From positions 2,674,501 to 2,738,500 of the forward strand of contig SMSO01000034.1 of NCBI GenBank assembly GCA_004764695.1: 64,000 bases of DNA. Reading direction: 5' to 3'. The position numbers were made by a program, and so were the translations under genes. The notes beneath the pieces are model-generated. The model did not search any database and was not told where the DNA came from. It was given only the letters and a program-made list of their open reading frames with translations. The stretch comes from Schizochytrium sp. TIO01. Lineage: Eukaryota > Sar > Bigyra > Thraustochytrida > Thraustochytriidae. Positions within the stretch are counted from its first letter, which is position 1. Each line of letters begins with the position of its first letter. This document shows, piece by piece, positions 43,001-54,023 of the stretch.

Positions 43001-44703
43001 GAATCAATAAGAATAAGAACCAGACACTCAGATTTATTGTTGTGAAGCACAAAGACCTGAAGGATTGAGAGTGCGCTGCATCCTCAAGAGAGTATGTAAT
43101 GGGTGACACCTAAATAAGGTATTGAGGAAACAGATCAAGCTATTCTCAATCTATTTGTGAGTAATGCTGACCAAGTATGTATCTATCGTCTCTTAATTAT
43201 AAACGTTTTCCCTTGGTATTCATCTTCAAGGTCAGCCGATCGCTATATCTAAAAGCCCAACTACACAATGCATTTTCCAGTCTCCATCACAGACCTCCCA
43301 AGCGTCCTGCTTTCCCACTTGATCTCTAGTTACTCTGAAATTTGTTTCCAGGAACTTTCAGCGAGGTACCTTTTCCATGTAGTCTGATATTTAATGATGC
43401 ATTCTTGTCCCTGCCTATACATGTGTTTTAGTGGCTGCTAAGATACTGCTTTACTATGTGTAGCATTATATTTGGTTCGCACCCTCTATCACAGTATGTT
43501 CGACTTATGTATATCACAAGATTGAATGCAACTAATCGTTGGCTCTGAATGCTATTAGTGTAGAAACACGTTTCGCTCAACAAAAAGATAGTCGAGGCAC
43601 TCTTTTCAATGCTTTGACCGGGAGTTTTGAGATCAGCAACCGAAGGCATATGCAAATAGAATAAGACAAGGTTTTTGTCAATCCTTCATGAAACCAAAGA
43701 TTTCACATACACGCTTAAACTTGCATAAACATTCTAGTTGATGGTAATGAAGACCAGAGGCGTAATAAGTAATTGAATATCCACTTGTCCTCAGCTATTA
43801 CTCATCAATAAGGATCTGCAAAGAAACATTGTCCTTCATGATTTTCCTGTCTAACTTCTGTGCAAGCCCTATTTCTTTTGCGAAATTACATGTACTTCTG
43901 GAATGGAATTCCAAGATCAATTGATTGCTAACTCACAACCATCAATGTTTTTGTATTTTTAAAACTTTCTCACTAGCACTCAGGGCTCGTACCCTGATCG
44001 TTTCTCAGCAATCTCTAGCTTGACCTATCTTAGCTTTCAGAGAACTGCATGTTTGTTTCTTCTACTTCAGCAAATGGTTGCTGTTCGAAGGCAAAATCTC
44101 TGAACTTAACTTCTCCCGTGTGCATTATACATTTCCTAAGAGTTGTTGCAAGAAGAGCATTCATTCTTTTTCATCTATCACCCATAACCGATGTGAACTC
44201 GTCATAATATCTTCAAATACCAAAGATGGCTCCTCTCAAAGCTTTTTTCTCCCAAACACCTTTGCTTAAATTCAACTAGCTACTAATCGCCAGTTACTCG
44301 ATTTGGTGTCCACGCACATTTCCCTGTGTGTATATGTTTGACCTAGTAAAAGTTTTCAACGAGGTAGACTCAGGCTGGTGAGAGATCGTTTCGTTGGGGC
44401 AAGTTTACTCAAGAATCCTCAGCCTCAGTGACAAAGTCAATTTGTTAGGATAGGCCTGGGTTAGTTCTACCTCTAGCTAGGCGAAACAAATAATTTATTG
44501 ATCAATGAAGAAAGATAGAAAGAAACTCTGCGACAAACAAGCAACTCAGCCTAATCTGACAATCGAAAACACGTCCAGGTGCGGGCTAGCACGAGTCCGC
44601 AAAGAGTAGCGACGCCAACTAGCTGTGCGATTTCTATTGCGCTTTTTTGTGCGCTGGTTTACCTATTTTATAGGGAAGGAGAGAAGCGCTTGGGACAGGT
44701 ACG
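40063..44703. other. 4.6-kb gene-poor region
   Basis: A GC-richer patch at 40720-41400 has long overlapping minus-strand frames that look like a decayed gene (see findings). From 41.5 to 44.5 kb the DNA is AT-rich, has no microsatellites, and carries diverged copies of two short words (see findings). No intact gene supported. Confidence 0.4.
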
Positions 44704-45528
44704 ATGGGATCGACTCTCAGCACTCCTCTTATGGGCGTCGTTCGCGATGGATTTGCGATTCAAGTAGCTGCGTGGGTTGTGGCCGCTACACTTCAGACGG
44801 AGAGGTTTTACGATGCAGTTGGAACCAGTACATTTTGGTGGCTTACAATCAAATCGTTTGGACTACGTAAAGAAAAACTCTTGAGAAACTATGTTAATAG
44901 CGGTCTTGTCTTACTCTGGTCAGGGCGTTTAGGCAGCTTTCTCGTTCAAAGAATGCTCAAGGATGGGAAAGATAGCCGCTTCGATGGAGTTCGTAACAAG
45001 CCTGGCAAGTTCCTTTTCTATTGGCTTATGCAAGGCCTCTGGACCGTCGTTACTGGGCTTCCTGTGTACTTGATCAACTCCAAAACATCTGAGGATCCGA
45101 AGGACTCGCAGGAAACAACAATGCAAGACATTATTGGATGGTCAATGTGGGCTATAGGATTTGCTCTCCAGGTTGCAGCCGATTCACAAAAACGTGCTTT
45201 CCGTGCAAAGCCAGAAAACCACGATAAGTTCATAACATCAGGCGTTTGGGCTTGGTCCCAGCACCCTAACTACTTCGGAGAAATGCTCATGTGGGCTGGC
45301 ATTTGGGTTTCAAGCTCATCTCAGATGCAGGGCGTCGAGCTTGCCACTATCCTTTGTCCTTTATTCAATTTCTGTTTGCTTCGTTTTGTGAGCGGTGTAC
45401 CTCTGTTGCAGCATCATGCTCGAAAGAAGTGGGGCTCTGATTCAACTTGGCAACAATACCACAAGCAAACACCCCTCCTTGTGCCCAACCCCACGCTCGA
45501 ACCAGTTCAGGCCACCAAACAAGATTAA
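44704..45528 (+). CDS. DUF1295 / steroid 5-alpha-reductase-like membrane enzyme
   Basis: 274 aa, single exon, with about six hydrophobic segments (near residues 15-30, 65-80, 104-125, 145-160, 192-206 and 213-232). The signature WAWSQHPNYFGEMLMWAGI (182-200) is that of the DUF1295 family, related to 3-oxo-5-alpha-steroid 4-dehydrogenases and isoprenylcysteine methyltransferases. The family is thought to reduce lipid double bonds with NADPH in the ER or other membranes; the substrate here is unknown. The C-terminal part ARKKWGSDSTWQQYHKQTPLLVP also fits, with the family's x-YxxxTxxLIP ending. An open frame in another register overlaps the 5' end but lacks a family match. Confidence 0.9.
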   Translation: MGSTLSTPLMGVVRDGFAIQVAAWVVAATLQTERFYDAVGTSTFWWLTIKSFGLRKEKLLRNYVNSGLVLLWSGRLGSFLVQRMLKDGKDSRFDGVRNKPGKFLFYWLMQGLWTVVTGLPVYLINSKTSEDPKDSQETTMQDIIGWSMWAIGFALQVAADSQKRAFRAKPENHDKFITSGVWAWSQHPNYFGEMLMWAGIWVSSSSQMQGVELATILCPLFNFCLLRFVSGVPLLQHHARKKWGSDSTWQQYHKQTPLLVPNPTLEPVQATKQD

Positions 45529-47388
45529 TGATTAAAGCAGTTGGTAAATTAAAAAAGTGGCTTTGTGATTAATTAAACGAACATCAAGTAGAGCTTATTT
45601 ACCTATCATTTGAAGTATTTTTTTGTGGCACAGAAAGTTTCTTTGCTTTTCCATTATGAAAAGTACCGATACGTTGTGAAATAGATTCCAGAGGCTAGTA
45701 CCTATTTCCTCCTTAATTCTTCACAATATACCAAGTTTATTTCTGAAGATACCATGAACACTTTTCTTCTTGTCCTTTTTCTTCTTTTGACAGTGCAAGG
45801 AAATTATTTGGGTTAGCATTATTGTCACAGATACAAAACAGGTTTCTGGAAAGGTCACATATAACCAGCGAGCGCTCTTTTTCTAGCTAGTTTGTTTGTG
45901 ATCGTCAGAAGTTAGATGTTGCGTGCTACGAACGAACACACAACGAAGTTTCTATTATGGTGAAGGATGGTCTTCACCGAAACTTTGGATTTTAACCTTG
46001 TTGCACGTGGTGTGTTCTTTTTTAATCTGTAAAGAAATAAGAAGAAAAGAGACAAGGCTCGCCCCTTGCTCAATTTGCATAGCAAAAACCTTAGATAATG
46101 GCCACTAGTTTTGTGACACTAGTAGCGAGTTGCCCATGCACATAGCAGAAAGTAGGAAAGTCCAATGAAAGCCGGTGACGTCTTTCGCTGCCGTGAATTA
46201 TGTTTTTGCTGCCAGGAGCAAAGGATGCCACAGCGGTCATACGTGAGCGAAGTAGAGTTATTTCCCTTGCCTCCTTCTGTGTGTAAGCTCACGCTAATCT
46301 CCTCCTGCTACAACACCTATCATGACGCTATTTTTCCTGAACGTTGGTCAAAACCATTGGGTAGGGAGCAAAACACAGGTCTCCAGGATTGTTTGCACCT
46401 GAATATCGATTGATTGACAAAATCATCACAAATGTTTGCTTCATATGTTTAGCATAAGAGGTATATTATAACTGCAATTAACCTTAGATCAGCAAAACAA
46501 TTTGGCCTCAAAGCTGAAGCGTTGTCGGTAAGCTTTCGCAATCAATAATTCGTAGGGTGGGCCATGATTCACTAGCTACTGCGCAAACCTGTCCTTCTAG
46601 ACTCCAACGATTTCGAACGAAGCACCCTCAGTGCAATGCTTCACTTGTTCGAGCAAAAGGGCAGAGGGCGTGCGTGTAATACAAGACAGGTTTCGCCAAG
46701 ACCTAGACCAAGTTGAAGTTGAGAGATGCAATGCTCTGAGACTACGAGGTGAGAGAAAACCAAGTACTGCTCTAAAGCTTCGGCGATGAATTCGCAAGAT
46801 ATCGTGTAAGGATCCTATCATTAGCTGTGCAACCATCTCCGTTTAGAGAATGTTTCGGGTTGGCATCATTGGTCAAGTTTCGCAGATCAAGCGAAGCATG
46901 CTACAGTATCTCTTTCTTTCTTTTCTTTCCTCTTCTTTTCTCTTCTTTTCTTTCTTTTCTTTTCTTTTCTTGCTCAACCAATGCAACTTTGAAATTTTCC
47001 TTGGAGAACTAAACAAATTATAAAAAGAAGGAAGTTGATGGCTTTGAAAGCCGGAGAGGTTAAAGCCAAACACGGGCTCGTCTAGCGCGCTCTTTTGCAC
47101 GGACTGCACGTGTGTCCTTCGGGTCGCAACTATTGCTTTGCAGATGAACAAACTGCTCCTTTATACAATGTTGGCGTTGTGAAAGCTGCAGAGGAAATGG
47201 CCAATGCGCTGCTCATCCGCGGCACTGTCAATGGCGATTCTTTAGAAACAGAGAACTTTTCTTGGTTCATATTTCCTTACAACTTATAGATAGATAGCTT
47301 TCTCTCATGCATGCATGAATGGTGTCTGCTCTTGGAGCGCACGACTTCGAAGCTGGAGAGCACGCGGGCGAGCGAGCGAGGGAGGGCG

Positions 47389-47424
47389 CAAGCAAGTAAG
47401 CAAGCAAGCAAGCAAGCAAGCAAA
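47389..47424 (+). repeat. (AAGC) microsatellite
   Basis: About eight copies of AAGC with one AAGT interruption. Confidence 0.9.
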
Positions 47425-48584
47425 TAAGCAAATATGCAAGCAGCATTTGACCTTTTTGTTTCGTGGGGACAAAGGATAACCGGTTTGAATCGCCAATCTT
47501 GAAGGTAGAAGGAGCTCATTAGACCAAGTACCCAACACCTGTTTGTAAAGTAGGTGGGAAGACAGCCGTATTTTTAGAAAAGGAAAAGCTGACCTTTCAC
47601 TATTTAGTTGCTTTACTTTGCTTTACTTTGCTTTACTTTTATTATTTATTATTTATTTCAAAGCGCTCGGAGAGAACTTTATAAAAGAACTCGTCGAGAC
47701 TACCATGTAGAGTATGTTGCGAGAGGACAGGAACGCTCGTCAGCATTCTTGACAACAAGATTTGACTTTCATTTGACATTCATGTATTATCAACTTCAAG
47801 ATAGTCATCTTAAATTGTCAAAGGTCGTCGTTATAAAGCGGAGGTAGCATCAGAAGCAACCAAGGACGTAGTAGGTATGCCATCTTGATCTTTTGTATTT
47901 CTATCATGAAGCATGAAACACCAAGATTTTGCAAATCAGGATAGCGTTCCTTGAGAGAAAAAGAGAGAGAGAGAGTGAGCGAGTGAGTGATCTTCGCACT
48001 CTGAGTTCGCTGATGATGGCGCTACACCCCCCCCAATCTTGGAACACCTCGCCTCCAAGTTGCCAACGTGACAGTTGTTGACAGGAGGTAGGCAGATAGA
48101 TGTAAGCCAGGAAGAAGGTAACTAAACTAACTAGCTAGGCAGGCACTACAAGAAAGCACGGCAGCGCATCAACAACAAAAGCAAAAATAACAACAACATC
48201 AACAACAACAACAACAATAAAACTGGCAGGACGGGATTCGAGTTAACCCGAGCAGTATGTTCAGGCTCCATCAAAGCCGCTGAGATTATCTATTTGAAGC
48301 CAGCTACATGTTAGGAGTGGTGTCCTGATGAGGTAATGCGCTGTGACCCTGATTTTGATGTCATCCACCATCTGCGGCGGAATCTGAAGCACTTGAAAGA
48401 AAGAGAGAACACATTTATTATTTTATTATATTCAAGATCACGTGTGCGAAGACTAGGAACTTATTCATTTGAAGTACACAGCATTTGCCTAAATAGCCAC
48501 AGCAGGAGCAGCAGCAGCAGTAGCACTCTCTTTAGTAGCCAGCTACCCGACACTAACCTAGCTATGATGATCTATCCAATCGAA

Positions 48585-48609
48585 AAGAAAGAAAGAAAGA
48601 ACCTAAAAG

Positions 48610-48636
<27 letters not shown>
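48585..48636 (+). repeat. (GAAA) microsatellite, interrupted
   Basis: Two GAAA blocks split by ACCTAAAA. Confidence 0.9.
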
Positions 48637-48640
<4 letters not shown>

Positions 48641-49648
48641 AGGCCTGACCAGTGGCTGAGCGCATCGCTATAGATAGAGTGTAGAAAGAGCAGCACAGGT
48701 TCGGGGGGATCAAGGCGATCCAATTATACGCGAGCAGATATTTATTCCAAGCAGCTACTACTACCGCTTGCAAAAATACACAGCTCGCTTGCCTCAAATT
48801 ATCATCATCTGCAGCGGCAATGGCATTGCATAAACTAATTCATCAGTCAGAAGTTAGTTAGTTTCACATACATAACAGGCGCCATGATACTAGGTAGGTA
48901 GGTAGTAGCAATTAGGCAGCATTAGTACGAGTGAGTGTATTACTCTTAGGGTACGCAATAGACAGTGAGATAGAAGGCGGCAGCATTGGTGGACAGTCGC
49001 TGGTAGCCCTGTATATACTGCAAACAATACCAGTTACCCTTGTAAGGGCTGCTCATAGAAGATACCCATAGCAAGACTTTGATCATTTAAAGTTTGCTTC
49101 AGATAGATGCACAATCCTTCTGCGAGCATGATTGGAAGAGTGAAGAAGTGAAAAGACGAAGGAAAAACGCGGATCTTGGGACCATAGAAGAGAATCAAAA
49201 TAATGCAAATGCAAATGCAAACGCGGCATAAACGCGTTGATTCAACTGGCTAATCGAGAAGAATCAGATGAAATCTTCAAGTTTAACGAAAGCGTCTTCG
49301 TTTGTTTTAGACAGATTCAAGTTTTACATTTTAATTATTTTTAATGAAATACCACCATGTCTTGTATGTTACGCCTCTTTTTAATAGTTTTAAAGTTTTA
49401 AAGCCTTAAGTAAGGAAGTCAGGCAGGCTTCTTACGTTTGTCGAGCTACTCATTGATCTATTGATTGAATGATTAAATGAAGGAATGAAGGAATGAAGGA
49501 ATGAACGAACGAACGAAACCTAGCAAGAGTCAGTCAGCATTCAGCCTGTCGGCATTCATTCATTTATGCATTTGTCTATTCATGCTCTCTGTTTAAATCA
49601 TGGTGCGTCTTTTTGGAGTTGACAGCTTCCGTGTCTTTTGTTTGTTTG

Positions 49649-49680
<32 letters not shown>
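49649..49680 (+). repeat. (TTGC)8 microsatellite
   Basis: Eight uninterrupted copies of TTGC following TTTG units. Confidence 0.92.
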
Positions 49681-49962
49681 CTATTTAGCAATTTAGATAT
49701 AACATTATGTACTTTCTGTCTGATGTTCTGTCTGAAGACTTTTTTTAAAAGCCTCTTCTAGATCTCTCAGCGCCCCTTGCTAGTGGTCTAGGTAGGAGGC
49801 GCATAAGAGTGCAGCCCCTTCCTTTTTCCTGGCGATCGATGATGATGATGTTGCTTGATGATGTGTGGATGTAATACAATGCAATGCAATTAGTGCATCG
49901 TGTATGAATTATGAATTAATAAGTCTGATAAGTGAGTGAGTGAGTGAGTGAGTAAGTGCCTT

Positions 49963-49993
49963 TTGCAATGCATTGCAATTAATTGCAATTAAT
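49963..49993. promoter_or_regulatory. Three phased TTGCAA palindromes upstream of aspartokinase
   Basis: TTGCAA occurs at 49963, 49973 and 49983, exactly 10 bp apart. The copies build overlapping perfect palindromes: 16 bp at 49963-49978, 18 bp at 49972-49989 and 16 bp at 49978-49993. The element ends about 103 bp before the ATG. Helical phasing of a dyad site suggests a cooperatively bound dimeric factor; that is inference. Confidence 0.45.
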
Positions 49994-50096
49994 AAAGTAG
50001 AGGAGGGAGAAAGCTGAATAGGCAAAAGCAGAGAAAAGCAAGGCAGAGCAAACTCCTAATCAGAACAGCTCCTGTCTGCAGCAAGCAGCAAGCACC

Positions 50097-52625
50097 ATGA
50101 CGGACTCTACCCCCAAGAGCGAGCCCTGGGTGGTTTGCAAGTTTGGCGGCACCTCCGTGAGCTCCAAGAAGACCTGGGAGGTCATTGTCGATCGCGTCAA
50201 GAACCTCCGCAAGGAAGGCAAGAAGGTTTGCTTGGTGCTCTCCGCTGTCTCCCAGACTACGAACCACCTCGTGGCTCTTGCACAAGGTCTTGAGGCTGAA
50301 GCATTCACTGGAGGTACTCTCAGCCCTGCCGGCAAGTTTGGCAATGGCATGAAATTGCGCTCCATCGCGTCTAGCGCTGCTGTCGCTTCTCTCTCCGAAG
50401 GCGTGTCCGCCAAAGACGCTGTTGACAACGAACTCCGCTGGCTTCAAGAACGTCACCAACAGCACTGCGATGAGCTCGACGTTGACTACGCCTGCGTCAA
50501 GCCTTACCTTGATGAGCTTGAGCGCCTCGTAAACGGTATTCGTCTCACTGGCGAGGCCACCTCCTCTCGTCTTCGTGCTCGCATTCTTGGCTATGGTGAG
50601 CTCATGAGCACCATCATCGGAGTCGAGGTTGTCCGTCGTGCCATGGAGGAGCTTGGCGAGGCTGAGTACACCGACATTATTGATGCTCGCGATGTCCTCA
50701 TCACCACCGCTCGCGCCAGCAAGGCTGACGGCAACACTGTCGAGGACCCTGCCAACCGCTTCCTCAACGCCGATGTGACTCCATTCTGCCTTGACCTCGA
50801 CAACAGCAATGCTTCCGCATCCTCTGACGACCTTGAGCGTGAGAGCCGCAGCTCCTTTGCTTCGAGCAGCATGAACCGCCGTGCCATGCTCTTCATGGAC
50901 AAGCGCGTTGTCGTCACTCAGGGCTTTATTGCCAGCACTCCTGAGGGCCAACCCTGTGTTCTTGGCCGTGGAGGTAGTGATACCTCTGGTGCTCTCTTTG
51001 CTGCCGCCCTCGCTGCCGAGGTCCTTGAGATCTGGACTGACGTCGACGGCATGTTCTCCTCTGATCCTCGTCAGGTGCCTAACGCCAGCCTCATCGAGGA
51101 GCTCACTTACCGTGAGGCCCAGGAACTCGCTGCTATGGGTGCCAAGGTCCTCCACCCTCGCTGCCTCGGCCCTGCCTTCTGGGGCAAGATCCCTGTGGAG
51201 ATCCACAACACCATGAAGCCTGACTCTGCTCACCACACTCGCATCATGCTTCCTTCTCTGATCCCCCACAGCACTGAGAGCGCCGTTATGGCCATCACCA
51301 AGCGCACTGGCCAGGTGCTTCTCACTATCTCCACTGTGGACATGTGGGGAGAGGCTGGTTTCCTCAGCCGCGTCTTCGCTCCCTTCCAGCACCTCGGCAT
51401 TTCTGTCGATCTCATTGCCACTTCGCAGTACGCTGTCAGCATGACTCTTGAAGACATTCCTGGCGGCACCAACGGTCAGGCCTTCTCCAGCCTCATTCGC
51501 TCTCTCGAGCGCCAGGGTCACGTCGAGGTTGAGAAGAACTGCACTGTGGTTTCTATTGTCGGCCGCAAGCTTCGTACCCTGCTTCACGGCATGGCTGATG
51601 CCTTCAAGGAGCTCGAGCAGTACAAGCTGCTGCTTCTCAGTGAGTCCACCGAGGATCTCAACATGTCCTTCGTGCTCGGCCAGGACCCCAGCAACTCCAT
51701 TGATGACCTCGTGCTCAAGCTTCACTACGTTCTCCTTGAGCGTCCGGGCAACCTTTCTCCTCCAGGCCCTCGCGCTGTTTCTGCTGCTCAGCTCGGCCAG
51801 CTCCCCCCTGCCCGCTCCCTGAACGAGGCTAGTGACGTGACTGCCTCTCCTTCCCTGCGTCAGAAGACTCGTGCTGCATCCTTCTCCTCGAGCCAGTTCT
51901 GGCAGCTCCCTGCCCAGGCTGTTATGAGCTCTCGCTTCAATGAGCTCAGCCTCCACGATCCTGCGTCCTGGCTTGAGTCTGAGATTGCCAAGCACCAGTC
52001 CAACAAGCAGCCGTACTCGATCATCGACCTTGCCTCTGTGCGTCGTGTCGCTGGTTCCCTTATTGTGTACCCTCTCTCTTGGAGTGAACAGCCCGCTGTA
52101 CTCCGTAGCGTGTACGCTGAGAACCCTAACGTGACCTTCATGTGCCGCAGCGTCGACCAGGTCATGAACTTGTGCTCCATTGTTGGTACTGAAATCCAGG
52201 TCTACCTCAGCTCTGGTCTTGCCGACTCTGACTCCCTCCCCTCGGGCGTTGTCCGCGTGTCCCAGGCCCCCAGTGAGGAGTCTGTGGTCAAGGCCCAAGG
52301 CGCCCTCGGTGGTGCTCGTGTTGTGGTGGCTAACCTCCTCGACAACACATCTCCCATCGCGACTATCGACGTTTGGTTCAGCACCCGTGTTGGAGAGCAG
52401 CGTGTCCACGTTGTCTCCAGCTTGGCCAAGGAGATCAAGCGCATCCAGGCTGCCCAGGTTGACCAGGAGATCTTCGACCCCCTCCTTGTACTCAACGACG
52501 ACGAGTCTGCACCGGCTGCCGAAGCTATGCTTGAGATGCCGGGTCGTGTGGCCCTCGTTGGCGTTCCCTCTACCCCATTCAACACACAGACCAGGCAGCC
52601 ACTCCCGGAGTTTGTACGCTTCTAA
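50097..52625 (+). CDS. Aspartate kinase with degenerate DAP-decarboxylase-like tail (LysAC type)
   Basis: It phosphorylates L-aspartate, the first step to threonine, methionine and, where present, lysine. 842 aa, single exon, strong C-ending codon bias. The kinase domain has KFGGTSVSS (K15), GRGGSDTSG (290-298), EIWTDVDGM (311-319) and DPRQVPNA. Two ACT domains follow at about 407-475 and 482-550. The sequence is closest in style to the kinase half of bacterial bifunctional aspartokinase/diaminopimelate decarboxylase (VLHPRCL, SVDMWGEAGFLSRVFAPF). The tail (about 590-842) starts like the LysA half: a QFW element at 600-602, then PYSIIDLASVRRVAG at 639. S661 sits where the PLP-binding lysine of YAVKAN should be, and the barrel is truncated. 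The kinase is therefore probably active and the decarboxylase dead. No clear transit peptide. Confidence 0.93.
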   Translation: MTDSTPKSEPWVVCKFGGTSVSSKKTWEVIVDRVKNLRKEGKKVCLVLSAVSQTTNHLVALAQGLEAEAFTGGTLSPAGKFGNGMKLRSIASSAAVASLSEGVSAKDAVDNELRWLQERHQQHCDELDVDYACVKPYLDELERLVNGIRLTGEATSSRLRARILGYGELMSTIIGVEVVRRAMEELGEAEYTDIIDARDVLITTARASKADGNTVEDPANRFLNADVTPFCLDLDNSNASASSDDLERESRSSFASSSMNRRAMLFMDKRVVVTQGFIASTPEGQPCVLGRGGSDTSGALFAAALAAEVLEIWTDVDGMFSSDPRQVPNASLIEELTYREAQELAAMGAKVLHPRCLGPAFWGKIPVEIHNTMKPDSAHHTRIMLPSLIPHSTESAVMAITKRTGQVLLTISTVDMWGEAGFLSRVFAPFQHLGISVDLIATSQYAVSMTLEDIPGGTNGQAFSSLIRSLERQGHVEVEKNCTVVSIVGRKLRTLLHGMADAFKELEQYKLLLLSESTEDLNMSFVLGQDPSNSIDDLVLKLHYVLLERPGNLSPPGPRAVSAAQLGQLPPARSLNEASDVTASPSLRQKTRAASFSSSQFWQLPAQAVMSSRFNELSLHDPASWLESEIAKHQSNKQPYSIIDLASVRRVAGSLIVYPLSWSEQPAVLRSVYAENPNVTFMCRSVDQVMNLCSIVGTEIQVYLSSGLADSDSLPSGVVRVSQAPSEESVVKAQGALGGARVVVANLLDNTSPIATIDVWFSTRVGEQRVHVVSSLAKEIKRIQAAQVDQEIFDPLLVLNDDESAPAAEAMLEMPGRVALVGVPSTPFNTQTRQPLPEFVRF

Positions 52626-54023
52626 GGAGGATAACAAAGGCGTGAAGTGCGTGGTAAGGTGAAGAAGTTGGGATTTGGGCAAAAGAAAGTCATGTCTCCT
52701 AGCTGTCTTCTAAACCCATCTACTTTTACCTGATCAATTTATCATCCATCCTCTATGGCTAGAATGCTACGATTGCTGAAGTTCATCCCAATCTAATTTC
52801 GTAGCAAAATATAGCACAGATGAATCATGACATACCTCTGTATACGTTTGACACATTCCTCGTTTTGACACCACAACCATGATCGCTGCCCTTTTTTTAA
52901 ATGCAGTACGAGCGCAAATAATGAATAGTCCTGAACGCGGGTGGGGAGATCAATAAGATAACTTATACAAGTGAATTTGACCCGCAGACCGCTGTCTGCT
53001 ATACAATCTCGTGCAGCGCGAGCAGCGCTTTCCTGATTAGAACACTCTGAGACCTTAAATCAAACTATCCAAATGCGAATATGCTCTCTGGACCCTCTTT
53101 CTTTTTCTTATTTTCATCAAGGACGTGCACTTGCCTTTACAATATATGCATTGTTTTGATTCATTAAGAACAGACTCTAATACTTGAAGATGCGCTCTAT
53201 AAGTGATGAAAGGGGGAGATTGTCTTTTGAAGATACATCTTGAAAAATCCTTTTTCTATCTAGATTTACTTGAGTTATGTATGCCACAGGGCTCATACTC
53301 TGGCACTGCATCAAATGAATACATATCCCCGTATTCTCTAGTGCGTGCTTTTAATTCTTCGTGGTATTCATTTGCTTTTTGACTAACATAAGATTTAGTT
53401 CATACCAGCATATTAGGATAGCACACGTCACATACAAGAATCGATAGATTAGTTGAAGTTTATTTACTTACTTAAGTTTGTCCAATTGTATAGTATATAT
53501 CTTTAGTTTGTGTATGAGAAAAATTGAGAGGAGCCATAGTCCTAATATTGACCATCTGATTGGTTTTGATTGTTCTGGGCACAAAATGATGTCGACCATT
53601 TAAAATCATCTCCTGATAAAAATCAAATCTAAATAATTCCAGTATGCTTCTATCCTGGCGAGATCGTACTGGTCTTTTTGCAATTAAAAAATTGAAAAAT
53701 AAATCGGCCGTGAAGAGCAAAAGTAATATCACGAGGAAATGGTTGAATGAAGCGTTCATACAAAATCTCCAAAATGAAGAAATGTGAGTCTAGTATGTTC
53801 TTGTCACAATGAAAGAGACCAAGACACTGAAAAAGTGGAAAATCTAAGCATCTTTGCACTTTCAATTCTCTTCACGTTCTCACTTCTCTATGGCTACCAT
53901 ATCTACACGCAATCAGTGCAGAGAAATTCCAATACATGTTTCGGTTGAATGCTTCTTATTCATTCTTTCTCACCTTTTCTAATTTTTAACACCAGAAGCT
54001 CAACCTTTCTTGTGCTATACAGT
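52626..54023. other. Convergent intergenic region
   Basis: 1.4 kb of AT-rich DNA between the aspartokinase (+) and MYB (-) stops. Short open frames near 53472-53865 on the minus strand have no recognisable domain. Confidence 0.45.

Larger units (their letters stand above)
45529..50096. other. 4.6-kb microsatellite-rich intergenic region
   Basis: No gene supported. Repeats include a polypyrimidine tract (46911-46972), AAGC (47389-47424), a CTTTACTTTG decamer x3 (47611-47640), CAA (48169-48220), GAAA (48585-48636), AGGTAGGT at 48892-48906, TTGC (49649-49680) and GTGA (49931-49955). The end holds the aspartokinase promoter with three phased TTGCAA sites. Confidence 0.45.

Noticed and set aside
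46597-46836. 79-residue minus-strand ORF with an F-box-like SFRAVLGFLSPRSLRALHL stretch
   Set aside because: True ATG, but the match is short, lacks the following conserved Trp spacing and has no companion repeats; chance is as likely.
48336-48659. 107-residue ORF ending in a Lys-Glu-Arg repeat
   Set aside because: Its second half is the GAAA microsatellite; the first half has no recognisable content.
49989-52682. 897-residue open frame antisense to the aspartokinase
   Set aside because: It mirrors a gene with strong C-ending codon bias, which removes stops on the other strand. It has no recognisable domain and begins outside any promoter context.
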